From: Chara braunii
Lineage: Eukaryota > Streptophyta > Charophyceae > Charales > Characeae
NCBI GenBank assembly: GCA_003427395.1
Contig: BFEA01000412.1
Span: 895,863 to 924,418 of the forward strand
DNA length: 28,556 bases
Direction of reading: 5' to 3'
Shown here: one piece after another, positions 10,750 through 21,284 of the stretch
Layout of the letters: each line of letters starts with the position of its first letter
Position numbering within the stretch: position 1 is the stretch's first letter
Program-made: the position numbers and the translations under genes
Notes under the pieces: model-generated
The model's database searches: none
The model's input: only the letters and a program-made list of their open reading frames with translations
What the model was told of the DNA's origin: nothing

Positions 10750-11387
10750 GACAAACACCCCTTGGGATGGCGCAGGTTAGCTATTACAGACACTGCCTAC
10801 GCACCACCCAAGGGTTGTTCGTGGTGTTGTATGTTGGTTCAAGGTTTCACATGGGTTGCTTGGGGTTGTTGGTCCTGGGTGTTCTGTTGATCTCCCCAAT
10901 CTGGCATATCACACGTTCAACGTGGTAGAGTTATTCGATTACGTGTTACAAGGTCACAAGTTCGAGCTTGGTTCGGACCTTGGGGGGGTCCTTGTCCAGC
11001 TTACCATGTTCGCTCTTCGATATACACATATGATGCTGCCTATACATATGATACATTGATTCACAAAGCACACACAACCTTCGGGCATATATACACAACT
11101 TGCGGATTATACATGGCCTACGGGCTACATACACAAGTTTCCACACATGGTGCTGTCCACACATCTTGATACACAGATACACGAAGCATACAGTCTTTGG
11201 ATACACATATAGATTACAAACTACACAACTATCAGACTGCGGAGGGTCTAGTCACTGGTGGGGTAAGCTAGGGGAAGGACGGTAAGACTGTTTCAATGGG
11301 TGCTACCCTGTCTGAAACCTAGGGGGTAGGCTAGGAGTATTGACGTGAGGATGGGATGGGAGGTGGTCTCATATTCCAGGACTCCCA
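10750..11387. other. Anonymous stretch, ACAC/ATAC-rich in part
   Basis: No gene is seen. From about 11025 to 11230 the plus strand is dominated by irregular ATACACA/ACATACAC words, giving long shadow frames on both strands. The rest has no recognisable feature. Confidence 0.5.
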
Positions 11388-12864
11388 TGTGACACCCCAA
11401 CCTCATGCCCAGTGTGACTTCCTGTTCGGAGTGAAATGGGGGCCCGAAAGTGCAAAAAAAGGGTGTGCCAAGGATTTTAGGAAAGTGGGGGTGGAGTCCC
11501 AGGTCGAAACAGGGATCTCCGGTGGCAAGTTTCAGGGACAAAACTGCAGGAAGGTGGTCGTGGATCGCGCCTGGGTCCAGTGCTACGTAGATTGGGGTCA
11601 CCACCTCCGTTGGTTCCGTTGTCGGTGGCGGTCCCGTAGTTGGTGTACCGGCGGAACGTTGTGGTTGTTGCGATGTCTGAGTATTTGTTGTCGACTAACG
11701 TCGCAAGTTTCAGAATCTAACGTGGTAGGCCTCTGTCGAAGACTAAGTGCCCGCCGCTCGGTTTCGGAGAGTGTTCGTCGGGTGAACCCTGCGGCTCGGT
11801 AGGCATGGTCCTGCTGGCACTCAGAACAAGGTGGGTCACGCCAATAAGGAGCAATCGCATGCCAGGGGGCGATTGCCAGGCTATGGAAGGGTAACGTGAG
11901 GTAATAGGGAGGATATTCTATGATGACGACACCGGGTTCCGCGATAATCTAACACGTGGGCATACCGGAACGGCGAGAAGGGTAGGGAATGTAGTTTAAG
12001 GCTCGCCCGATGTCCCACTGACAAACGCACTCGCGCCACGTTTGATAGTGGAATATCGGGAGTTTGGCTCTGGGGCGTGCTGAGAAGTGTGTGCGCTCCC
12101 AATATTCTCGGAATTCCCGGGTCTCTCGAACACTCACGATCGGTAACATGGAAAGGAGTTTCAACATTCGTACTGCAGGTCTAGCAGGTCCCTTGTCATT
12201 CGGGAGGGGGGCCGCAGGTCGGCCTTGGAGACACGCGTATAAGCAGCAGCCCTCAGGGTCGAGCTTACACGTGCGTGCACAAGATCTGTGTGTCGTTCTC
12301 CGAGAATGAGTTCGGTCGGGTGTGCCAAAGGGAATACATCCATACACCTAACATGCACATCTACTTCATTTCCCTTCGAAACACGCATGCATACATTGTT
12401 AAATGTGGGTATAGCAGGCAAAGATCACGTGACCAACGGAAGATTGATCATTGTGATTGTCAGTTCAACGGACCAAAACGCGTATTTCCTCTAAAGCTCG
12501 ACATCCATGCATTGATCGGAATTCAAAGGTTGGGGGCGGGGATATGATCATTCACGCGACTTCCTAGTCTATATTGCAAAAGAAGGAGAAAAATGAGAAA
12601 TCGACAAGAATGCATGCATCACAACACTCCAGTCAACTCAACCATTCATTCACACTGTTTGGCCTAAAACGGAATGAAATCAGACATGGACGATTATCAT
12701 ACCCAACCTTACAAGCTCGTAGAAAAGTAGAAATTGGAAAACAGATCAGATCACTCATCGTTTATTCAAAAGAAAGAAAATTCGAGATATCTGCAAGCAA
12801 AAGATGGTTGGCGCTGATTGTCAAAATTACATAGATGAGGGGAGAAGAGACACCATCGTAACAC

Positions 12865-12867
<3 letters not shown>

Positions 12868-12918
<51 letters not shown>

Positions 12919-12981
12919 NNNNNNNNNNNNNNNNNNNNNNNNNNNNNNNNNNNNNNNNNNNNNNNNNNNNNNNTCTCTCTC

Positions 12982-13069
<88 letters not shown>
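12868..13069. repeat. (CT)n / gap / (TCTA)n compound microsatellite
   Basis: CT repeats run from 12868 to 12918, then 55 N (12919-12973), a few more CT units, and about 21 TCTA units to 13069. True length is unknown because of the gap. Confidence 0.97.
12919..12973. other. Assembly gap (55 N)
   Basis: A run of 55 N inside a CT microsatellite, presumably a scaffold or unresolved-repeat gap. Confidence 0.99.
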
Positions 13070-14127
13070 CACCATTCTTGATGCGGGTAGTCCGTCGCCT
13101 CGCACCAACACCGAGTTGTCACCCCGCTTAGTCCGAGCACGCGAGCCAAGTTCGCCCGTGCACCACAGTCTGTCGTGGCCCGCACCTCAACCCCGCTTGC
13201 TCGACACCAGCTCGTCGGATCGCCCGACTCACTCTACTCACCTTCCAACTTACTCGTTGGCCGATCCTCACTGACCGCGCTTACTTTTAAAATCATAGAG
13301 AGCAAACTAATTGCGCTTGCAAAATTATTATCATGCATGCTTGTGCGATAAACCCAGGATTATGCCTAAGTGAGAGGAAGGGGAAGAAAAGGAAGTGCCT
13401 ACGTCTGCATGGCCAAGCCGCGGCGTTGGGGACGCAGCCACACTCCACGCATTGATCCAGTCATGCTGTCGCTTAGGCCAATTAGAATGGAGGACGAGGT
13501 ATGCGCAACAGAGAGGGAGAAGGCGGGCAGACACGAGAGAATCAAGAAGGAGTACAGTAACAATCACGCCCGCCAAAAATTACAGTTACACGCAAGATTA
13601 AGGGCGCGATACAGTCAGAGCCCAGTCCCCACCGCGACGAGATGTGCGCAAGCAAGAAACGAGGTGCAACAGAAATTTCCAAGGTACCTAAATTCGTATC
13701 TAAATCATAATTTACAAAAAGAAATTCCGAAGGGAAAACAATTCCGAGAGTCCGCGGGGGCTTGACATTAGTTCAAAAATTTGAAAACGACGTTCCCACA
13801 CGACGATCGTTGCAAGAATTCTTAGTTCCCATAGCAGAACAAGAAAGAAGTTATGACAACAGTTATACTTTCGCGCCCACTCTACCGAATGCGCGGGACT
13901 TTCTTGTCCCTAGTCCGAAAGGCATCCATGCAACTTGCCCGACCGACGCATCCCCATGTTCCTTGTCCGACCACCCCGTCCGAACCCATGAAGCAGCTGC
14001 GCGCATAAAGTCGTGCGGTTACGAAAAACAGTTCATCACACCCACGACCTACTGCTCCAGGTGATCACTGTGTGCTCAGTGACTGACCTCTACAACACCA
14101 TGAACTTTCTAAAAAAAAAAAATAGAC

Positions 14128-14340
14128 TTCTGAACTCAGGGAAGCCTGAACCGCCTACACGAGTTTCCCACCACACCCTTAGATCTTTAATAATAACAAC
14201 TTTCAATATACCGAGACCAGCATGGATACAATTCAAGTTTGCGTCCTTCTCTACTTACGCTAACTACAGGCGGCTAGCGTCCCCACCACTGACATTAGCA
14301 CTCACACTGCCTCCGTAGTGCCGCTACCCATATAAGTGGT
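14128..14340 (+). repeat. Dispersed repeat family F, copy 2
   Basis: Shares with 7612-7800, in order, GAAGCCTGAACC(A/G)CCTA, CACCACAC, ATGGATACA(A/G)TTCAAGTTTG and GTAGTGCCGC. It starts 88 bp beyond the end of LTR copy 3, with an A12 tract just before it (14111-14122). Confidence 0.6.
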
Positions 14341-14516
14341 AGTACTGGATGAGAATGAATGTATTTCCCGAAACTTCAATCCTTAAGAAAACGGAAAGCA
14401 ATCTGTAAAGAAGAAGGCAAATCTAACCTCTACTCGTGGCTTGGCAAATGCCTGTGGTAGTAAACAAGTCGCTTTATCGAGCTACCCTTTCACCCACACT
14501 GTTCCAACACCCTGTA

Positions 14517-14700
14517 AAGAGCCTGAGTTGCCATGACAATTTTCTCACCACGCACCTCTAGACCTTCATGAATAGCGATCACAATGGGTACATCTCAAAT
14601 TTGCTCTTCACCGGTTCTCTCGTGCCACCGAACTTGTAACGTTCCCCCACCCCTTGTTACACTCTCACTGCTCAAGGTGGCGCCGCTACTAGCAATTCCA
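14517..14700 (+). repeat. Dispersed repeat family F, copy 3 (diverged)
   Basis: Weaker similarity to the copies at 7612 and 14128: TTTTCTCACCACGCACCT, then AATGGGTACATCTCAAATTT, then GGCGCCGCTACTAG. It lies about 180 bp after copy 2 in the same orientation. Confidence 0.4.
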
Positions 14701-15074
14701 CGGATATCACCAAATTGCCTTCATTTCCAATCATAAGCCACTGTACCTCCTAACAAAAACTATGGGTGCTATAACAAAAATAAAACACTCAAATAAGCCT
14801 CAACTAGCCAAAGCTACTATTTATAGAAATAATTTCAAATAAAGCCGCTACTAGCAATTCCACTGCTTAAGTTTTCCACGTGCTTCTAAATTCCAAAACA
14901 CTAAAAAAACCTTGAAACGGTTCTAGGGCATGGCCAAAACATGAGACCATAATAAACCACATGCCTAAAAAGGCAAGCCTGTATTACATCTAATTGTCAA
15001 ATACGGAGATTCAGAATCCAACTATATCTCTTCCGAGAAAGCAGGAGAATCAAATGTGTTTATATAGCTAGGTA

Positions 15075-15166
15075 TTACAAAATCGAACTAAAACAACAAC
15101 ACTACACACTATCACAAAAGTTACAAAATCGGACTTGAACAACAACACTACACACTATCACAAAAG
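15075..15166. repeat. Tandem duplication, 2 x 46 bp
   Basis: Units 15075-15120 and 15121-15166 both end AACACTACACACTATCACAAAAG minus its first bases, and differ only around the TCGAACTA/TCGGACTT stretch. Confidence 0.9.
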
Positions 15167-15786
15167 TTGAAGGTTGTAGATTAGGAGGATTCGAGAGTCT
15201 AGTATTGAATAAGCGAGAGGCCAAACACAAAGAGAATACACGCTAAGTACAGCAGGGCCCTACCCAGAGAAAAAGGCAAGATATTGAATGTACGTGAGTA
15301 GAAGCAAACCAGGGTTACGACCAACACCAAGGCTCTTCCATGACCAACACTATGGTCAAGTACGAAGTGAAGCTTATAAGGGTCCTCATAAGTGTCAGCA
15401 GCACTCCCACCGCCCTTGCAAGCTCTCCCACTGCTTCCGCTGGCGCTGCTGCCATGTTGATGAGATGGGTTATGGGGTTTGATTAAGGATTGCTCAAAGC
15501 TACCTGCATGTCGTAGTCCCTGAGCACAGAGGCACTCCCTGCCCCACTCAAGAGGGAGGAGGGGCTAAGACACTTTTGTTGGAATCGACCAGAGCCCGGG
15601 ACCTGGCAGGGCGAACTCAGCGTTAAAGATATATCGTGGAAGCTGCATGTCGGTTCGCTGCGCACAGACAACATACCTCATAACCCCATCAAAGTACCTC
15701 TAGGCTCCTAGAAGTTTCTTCTCCTCTAACCTTTTACTTCATCGAACTTGTTCTCACTCTCCTGAAGCTCATGCTCTCGATTGATT

Positions 15787-15789
<3 letters not shown>

Positions 15790-15839
<50 letters not shown>
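15790..15839. repeat. (GT)n microsatellite
   Basis: About 25 uninterrupted TG units, preceded by a short TTGA repeat. Confidence 0.97.
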
Positions 15840-15840
<1 letters not shown>

Positions 15841-16867
15841 CCTTGGCCTCGCCCCACTGATACCTAGGTGTCGTCCAAGTGAAAAGAGGAATCTATTCAG
15901 TAAACTAGGCCAGGAGCGGAATCTTGAAATTCTAATACATCTCATAACAGCATGACGAAGCTTTCTCCTAAGATAGTGATCTTTTCTCCATATGATTGTA
16001 TCAAAACGTGTGACTGAGGAGGCTGGTGCTGCTGGTGTTGGACCTACCAACACACTCTCACCATTGCTGCACGCTCTCCCACTGCCCGCCGTAATGCCAC
16101 CCCGGATGGTTCTGTACAACGTTTGCCCCAGGCCCTCCATGTCTAGGCTGCCCTTCGTCTGTAGGTTCCTTCTTGGTGGTGAAAGAGGAACCCACCCCTC
16201 AAGCCAAGGGCTATCATGGGAAGGGCGGCTCCTCCGGTCTCTAAAGCATCTCCCGCGTATACATGTTTATGGGTGTGGAAGTAGGATTAGGAGCTGCCAG
16301 TGGTGCTCCTCGCAAAACACATCACATTCCCCAATCCACCCAAGGATTGGGTTACGAGGAACACTGTGATGAATCTTACAGAAATGTGCACTAGCAGGGT
16401 AGACGACTTACGAGATAACTTCAAAGACCCCATCGTCGTCCCACACGCCTCTAGTCACCATATCCACCCAGTCGCACCATCGTTATCGTTAACGTATCGT
16501 TAGCCTAAGGATTAATCACGACGGAGAGCTATTTTGCGAAGCGGTGTAAGCACACCGCGTGCAAGCTAGCCCACCCGACGATTAGCACCAATGATGCGCT
16601 AATTTGGCAGTCGCGTCGGCTGGCGGATTCGCGAGGCCTCCAAAGGTCGGTTTCTGGACCCCCTCTTAAAAATTTTATGTACTGCTCCCATCCCACTTCA
16701 GAGTGCCTTTTCGGACACTGCACTCCTTTTTTTTTTCCCTTTCTTTACACCTCTAACTACCTACCTAGTAGCTACCGTCTTCATCCAAATATAGCGCCAG
16801 GTCATTACAGCTGTATTCGGGCCACCTTTCAGTCCAGGTGCGACGATAATGACCCGGCGTTCTATTC

Positions 16868-17104
16868 GGAAAACTACGGTAGCACTACTACTAGGCCTCT
16901 TCAAGGGCTGTCTCTTATACACATCTAGATGTGTATAAGAGACAGACTAGGCCTCTTCAAGGGTCCCCAGCCTCCTAAAAGTCCGAAAACCACCCTGGCA
17001 GAGTTAGGCCTTTTCAAGGGTCCCCAACCTCCTAAAAGTCCGAAAACCACCCTGGAAAACTACGGTAGCACTACTACTAGGCCTCTTCAAGGGTCCCCAG
17101 CCTC
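16868..17104. repeat. 57-bp tandem repeat array, split by adapter
   Basis: Units carry TAGGCCTCTTCAAGGGTCCC followed by CCTCCTAAAAGTCCGAAAAC and CACCCTGG. Starts are at 16948 and 17005 (57-bp spacing), with a partial third at 17078 whose CCTCCTA is the last match before the Penelope-like 3' region begins. The 40 bases left of the adapter (16868-16907) are an exact copy of 17054-17093, so the leftmost part is probably chimeric. Confidence 0.8.
16908..16945. other. Nextera mate-pair junction adapter (artefact)
   Basis: A complete 38-bp adapter: CTGTCTCTTATACACATCT plus AGATGTGTATAAGAGACAG. Translated in frame it gives LSLIHI, stop, MCIRDR, the adapter peptides often seen in contaminated protein predictions. 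The left flank is duplicated downstream at 17054-17093. Confidence 0.97.
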
Positions 17105-17782
17105 CTACAGTCGTTTATTCTACTTATACGAGACTGTCAACACAAACATCCGTCAGAAAACCGCCAAGTCAATCAATACTGAAGAAAAAAACAGTCGCAC
17201 CTTCGCGGTCCCAAAGTTCCAAAGCCGAGAACCTTCTTACTGAAGCCAGGCCAAAGTAGAAAAACCCAAGTCAGCCGATCATCACCAAATCCCGGTCCAT
17301 GCACCTTACCACAGTTCTCAACCACAGACTCAACAACTGTCAATTTCAGAAAAATAAAAATAAAAATAAAAATAAAAATAAAAAATAAAAAGTGAACAAA
17401 AAAGGAAACAAAAAGCCACAAAAGTTTATCTTCAGCACGTGTCAGTCCTATGCACCACTCGTTCAATGCCTTATGCTACTCGTTTGAAGGAAATTTTTTT
17501 TTGTTGCGCATCTGCACGTGCTAATGATATATCATAACTGGTTCTCCTCCTGCAACTCGAAGGTCACGACCCAAAGTTCAAAACCCAATGAGAGTGTAGA
17601 AGAAGACACAGCCGCAACTTACTTAAAACAAGTATATACCTGAACCATCTCAAGTTACCACCGGACTACAGATACTACCGAAAGTCCGATACAACCCCCT
17701 AATACCAAGAAAAGGTGCAACACCCAAATCAACTCAAGTTTCCACGACACCACAAAAACACTCAATAGTCCGACACAACCCC
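17105..17782 (-). other. 3' untranslated region of the Penelope-like element
   Basis: It begins at the RT stop codon and ends at the 57-bp tandem array. The block 17105-17708 is repeated, apart from one insertion, at 27271-28480, so it behaves as part of the mobile unit. It contains a microsatellite of AAAAAT type (17350-17391) that is AAAAAG type in the other copy. The phrase CCGA(T/C)ACAACCCCCTA(A/G)TAC occurs twice (about 17686 and 17771). Confidence 0.6.
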
Positions 17783-19887
17783 CTAGTACAGTTGAATAAA
17801 GGTCACCTTCTTATTGCCCATAAAGCGGTTCCACCCTCTCAAAACCGGCAGCCATCCTTTCCACATTCTGGCAAACTTCTTCGAGAAATTTATCAAAGCC
17901 ACATAAAAAATCTCGTCCGGATACCCCCTCTTCCACAGTTCGCATTTGAGGAAAAAAAGCAGAGGAAAAACAAAGTCTTCAAAAATGGAATAAACCTTCG
18001 CCCGGTGCAAGAAAGAGCCAATAACAACCAACTTTTGCTGCTTACTAGTGAAGGAGGAGAAGTCTTGGATATTCTGGAAGATAAGTTTCCCGTTAACATC
18101 CCCAACTTGATTCTTGATCAACGGATGACAGACAACACCTTCTTCTCCACCAGTGATGTTAAGCACACATCCCAAATACACCCATGCATTCCCCTCGCTA
18201 GTTCTCTCAAGAGTAAGGTTATCATCATAACATCGACTAAATCTCTCAATTAGCCGTTCTCCCTTATCAGTTTCCAATTCTTGCCCTTTCTTCATCACCA
18301 CGAACACAGAGACATCATCAACGAGTCGAAAGCCGTGAAATAACTTTCGATCAACTCCCAAACTCGACAGAAAGACAAATTCGTTGAACGCACGGAGCAG
18401 GCAGGCTAACGCAGGGCTAGATGATTTGGCCATTGGAATTCCCACCACCTGTCAAAGCAGTCGCCCGACAGCAAAAACATAGGTGTTCGAAAGTTCAAAC
18501 CTAACAAACTTCAAAAGAGAATCGAAAGGAACAGACTTCCATCCATCCACCACTTTCCCTCTCATCAACTTCGTGCCCTTTCCTTGTTTCTTAACACCAA
18601 CAGAGTGAACGTCCCTAACAGTCCAGAAGTCAATAACCCAAACTAAAGCATTCGAAATCGACTCATGCGGGAGATTAGAAAACATCTCCTTAACTTCAAA
18701 AGAGGCTCCAACCACGACATGGTCCATCTTCAACCCTTTGTTAATTCGTGATAGGTAGCTTAACATACCATCAACACTACACAGATTGAGATTCAAGTCC
18801 TTAGGCAGGTTCCAAAGGAGTGCATTAACCACCTTTGAGATGAAACGACCCCCCACAGCAGAACATTCCGTTTAGGAGGGAAAATCGGTCTCCAACGGCT
18901 GATGTCCTTGTGTTTGGGCAAACAATAAGCCTTTCCCAAACTGCCTTTTTTCTCCCAACGTCCAGCCTTTTCCAACCCCACCTTGTCATACTCTTCTCTA
19001 CACTGCTCAAGAATATCCTTCTTTTCCTCATGATATCTAACAAAGGAAATATTTTTGAAAAAAAGTTTTCTCATTCCCATCTCATAGACGATCGGACAAC
19101 ATGCAAGTGTGTCACCCATATTGTGGTCAATAGGGCAACAGACCAGACCCTGAAGCCTAGAAAGAAGAGGGGCCAGGTCATCTTCATTTCTCACAGAGGG
19201 GTTAGAGAAGGAGTCAGAGTTCAGGAAGCACCCGCGAAGCAGATCATTGGATAATAAGAGCGGGTCAACAGGAGGTAGGGATAACTGAGCAGAAAAACCA
19301 ACTAAAATTTGCTTCCGCAGGAGACCCACAGACCGGCAACGAGAAGGACGCAAGAGATTTTTGGAATTCCTCATCCATAGCAGAATCATTGAGATGAAAA
19401 GCAACATGCCCATCAATCCGTGGAAAGGTCGAGTCACTGTTAGAGCAGGTACAAACAGCTTCTTCTAATATCGAAAACCTATGAAAATTATGGATCAAAT
19501 CAGCAACGCTCTTGTTCCTACACCAGACTATACGCATTATTCGAATCAACATCAACTTCCACTCCTTACTAGCGATCATACCAGAAACGACCTCTGAACA
19601 TAGTTTCTGGATCGGATATTTAGACAAAACATCATAAAAAACCACCTTAATAACGATCCTTTTTCGGACCCGAACACCAAACCTTGCGAAAATCGTAGAA
19701 TACAACACAAACGGAACCTCGACCTCTTTTCACCGAAAGTCCGTACGGCTGTATATGCAACAATTAATTTATCGAAATCCCAAACCTTCAGCAGGGTTCG
19801 ACTCACTGGATCTCTCAAATTTGATCCGCCCTCGAGCATAAAGAAGCTCAATCCTCCCAAACTCGCTTGAAACAATGCTACCGCCAA
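17783..19887 (-). pseudogene. Reverse transcriptase of Penelope-like element (broken)
   Basis: Pieces in order on the minus strand: a pre-RT region with AVCTCSNSDSTFPRIDGHV (CxC motif, about 19460); LVCCPIDHNMG, where many RTs have a DKN/DKG motif; YCLPKHKDISRWRPI (about 18890); ASFEVKEMFSNLPHESI, RT motif A with Glu where Asp is expected; VVGIPMAKSSSPALA (about 18445); and HGFRLVDDVSVFV, the catalytic xVDD box (about 18310). The stretch 18856-17783 is one frame broken by a single TGA (18452-18454). Frameshifts lie near 18850 in a G run, near 19350 and near 19700. The usual active Asp pair of the VDD box survives, but the other lesions rule out function. Related RTs include telomerase; the GIY-YIG context argues for a Penelope-like source rather than a host gene. 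Confidence 0.7.
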
Positions 19888-19900
19888 ACAACCTTTTTAT

Positions 19901-20444
19901 CAAGGTAGCAAATCCGGATATCCGGCAGGCCAATTTCATCCGGGATTTTCAATCCGGATGAAAATTCCGGATCAATTCCGGATATGGAAAATCCGGCCTC
20001 GCAGAAAATATATTTTTTTACCAAAAAAAAAAATAATTCAAAAAAATCTGGAAAAAAAGTATGTTGCTCATATCAATGATATGAACAACTTTTGGCTTAG
20101 GCCATCTTTGATATCTCAACATATAAGAAGATAAAAAATAAAGCAGAAAAATAAAATAACATTTAGATAAAAAGTTATAAAACGAATTAAGCATCCCCCC
20201 TCCAAACCCCTTTATTCCTTATCTTACCCCCTTTGACCCCTTCTACGACCTATCAAGCTTTTTATGAAATAGGAACGTAGTTGTATTGTATTTTGCATGC
20301 GCAATATCACTTTTTTTTCTTTTTTTTTGTCTTTTTTTTTAATCATTTGGATTTCTGAATAATCATAACCGCCGATCATCCTGCCAGATAATCCGACCAG
20401 ATTATCCGGCTAGATTATCCGCCCGGATAAGCCGTGCTACCTAG
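19901..20444. mobile_element. Non-autonomous hAT-type element (544 bp) inside the Penelope-like element
   Basis: It is flanked by the perfect 8-bp duplication CTTTTTAT (19893-19900 and 20445-20452), the hAT hallmark. Left tip CAAGGTAGCA and the reverse complement of the right tip CTAGGTAGCA match at 9 of 10 bases. Both ends carry clusters of ATCCGG-type words, the subterminal repeats usual for hAT termini. It encodes no transposase. Removing it with one CTTTTTAT restores an uninterrupted linker between the endonuclease and RT parts, so it inserted after the Penelope-like copy. Confidence 0.85.
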
Positions 20445-20689
20445 CTTTTTATAACCTTCTAGCGATCCAATAACACATCACCTCCTAAACAATTGACAAT
20501 TTGTCGATGAACCGATCGAACACGACAAAATTCCAAGATAACGAGAAGACTTCTGGATATGCAACCATCAGGAGAGTAAAAACACACCAGCGAACTACTA
20601 CCGATACCGGATCCAGATAAGTTCACAACCCCTCTCTCATCACCCGCTTTCCCCTTCCTTACCTTTAATCATTTTTTTTTCCCTAGACG

Positions 20690-21284
20690 ACAACGGCTTG
20701 CTCACCTAGGTTTGTCTCGACAATTTAGCGCCAGTGACAATAATGGAATGAAGAACTTCTCATTAGCCAGTAATTCATCCTCAGAACACCTACACAACGG
20801 AATAGCCACGTACGTGTGCGCCCCACATCGTCTTAGCCAACGGTACAATTTTTCGTTGGGTTTTTCCCTTTTTGATCAAAGCCAACTGACAAGCACGATA
20901 CACATGCTCTCTCCAACAAGAGTGTAGATCTCTTCCCGTGCTCCTGATATACAAGTGACACGTACACGGAGAGAATAAAGCATACATAAGTGGACCTTTC
21001 CATCCATTCTCAGCCTAAAGGCGATTAAAATTAGCTTCAACAATATAGTTAATTAGCTTACTCCCCAGGGGACCACATCCGCAATGATCAACCCACAGAC
21101 TGCAAGACATAGCAAGACATTCAACTCTCTGCATCTGAGGAAATAAGAAGACCCAGGTCGAAGATGAACACATAGTCGCACGACATCCCAAAAATAAGAA
21201 GCGTTCGGGTGGGATCTTAAGAATCAGCGAATTCACGTCCATCATGCTCGGATTCACGCCCATCATCCTCGGATTCTTCGCCAT
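20690..21284 (-). pseudogene. GIY-YIG endonuclease domain of Penelope-like element (broken)
   Basis: The frame 21284-20790 holds one TAG (21015-21017) and then MYALFSPCTCHLYIRSTGRD followed by LHSCWREHVYRA. GIY-YIG nucleases carry Y-I-G, then L-x-x-R-x-x-E-H; here Gly has become Arg and the catalytic Arg has become Cys, both explained by single transitions (GGA to AGA, CGT to TGT). After a frameshift near 20790 the domain end reads CSEDELLANEKFFI and ALNCRD, a plausible helix with Glu followed by the Leu-Asn of this family. It lies upstream of the RT in the same orientation, which makes this the permuted type of Penelope-like element. No CCHH zinc finger was recognised. Confidence 0.65.

Larger units (their letters stand above)
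11388..14040 (+). mobile_element. Solo LTR-like element, copy 3 (2653 bp incl. 55 N)
   Basis: The element starts TGTGACACCCCAACCTCATG and ends AGTTCATCACA, with a perfect 4-bp target duplication CCCA at 11384-11387 and 14041-14044. It aligns in the same order with copy 2: GGGTGTGCCAAGGATTTT (11460), ACACGCGTATAAGC...AAGATCTGTGTG (about 12233-12295), TCCGTCGCCTCGCACCAAC (about 13091), GGAAGTGCCTACG (about 13391) and AATTACAGTTACACGCAAG (about 13579). No coding domain is seen. It is interrupted by a CT/TCTA microsatellite and an assembly gap at a point where copy 2 has only a short CT tract. Confidence 0.75.
14701..16867. other. Anonymous non-coding stretch
   Basis: I see no supportable gene in this 2.2 kb. 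It holds a 2-copy 46-bp tandem repeat (15075-15166) and a GT microsatellite (15790-15839). Reading frames here are short and without domain character. One minus-strand frame around 15.8-16.1 kb is a shadow of the GT tract. Confidence 0.5.

Noticed and set aside
12804-13274. 156-residue frame across the microsatellite
   Set aside because: It is a translation of CT and TCTA repeats (LSLSLS, YLSIYLSI) and runs through a gap of N.
3964-14040. LTR copies 2 and 3 as the two ends of one complete retrotransposon
   Set aside because: Each copy has its own flanking duplication, the 4.9 kb between them holds no gag-pol and no primer-binding site follows copy 2.
15075-15166. CRISPR-like repeat
   Set aside because: Only two directly abutting 46-bp units without spacers in a eukaryotic-type window; an ordinary tandem duplication.
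15769-16140. Minus-strand 123-residue frame
   Set aside because: Ends in a run of His-Thr from the GT microsatellite and shows no domain.
17792-18253. Plus-strand 153-residue frame
   Set aside because: Antisense shadow of the RT frame, which carries clear motifs on the minus strand.
17783-19887. Telomerase reverse transcriptase relic
   Set aside because: The RT class is related to telomerase, but the upstream GIY-YIG domain, the CxC linker and the repeated 3' region point to a mobile Penelope-like element.
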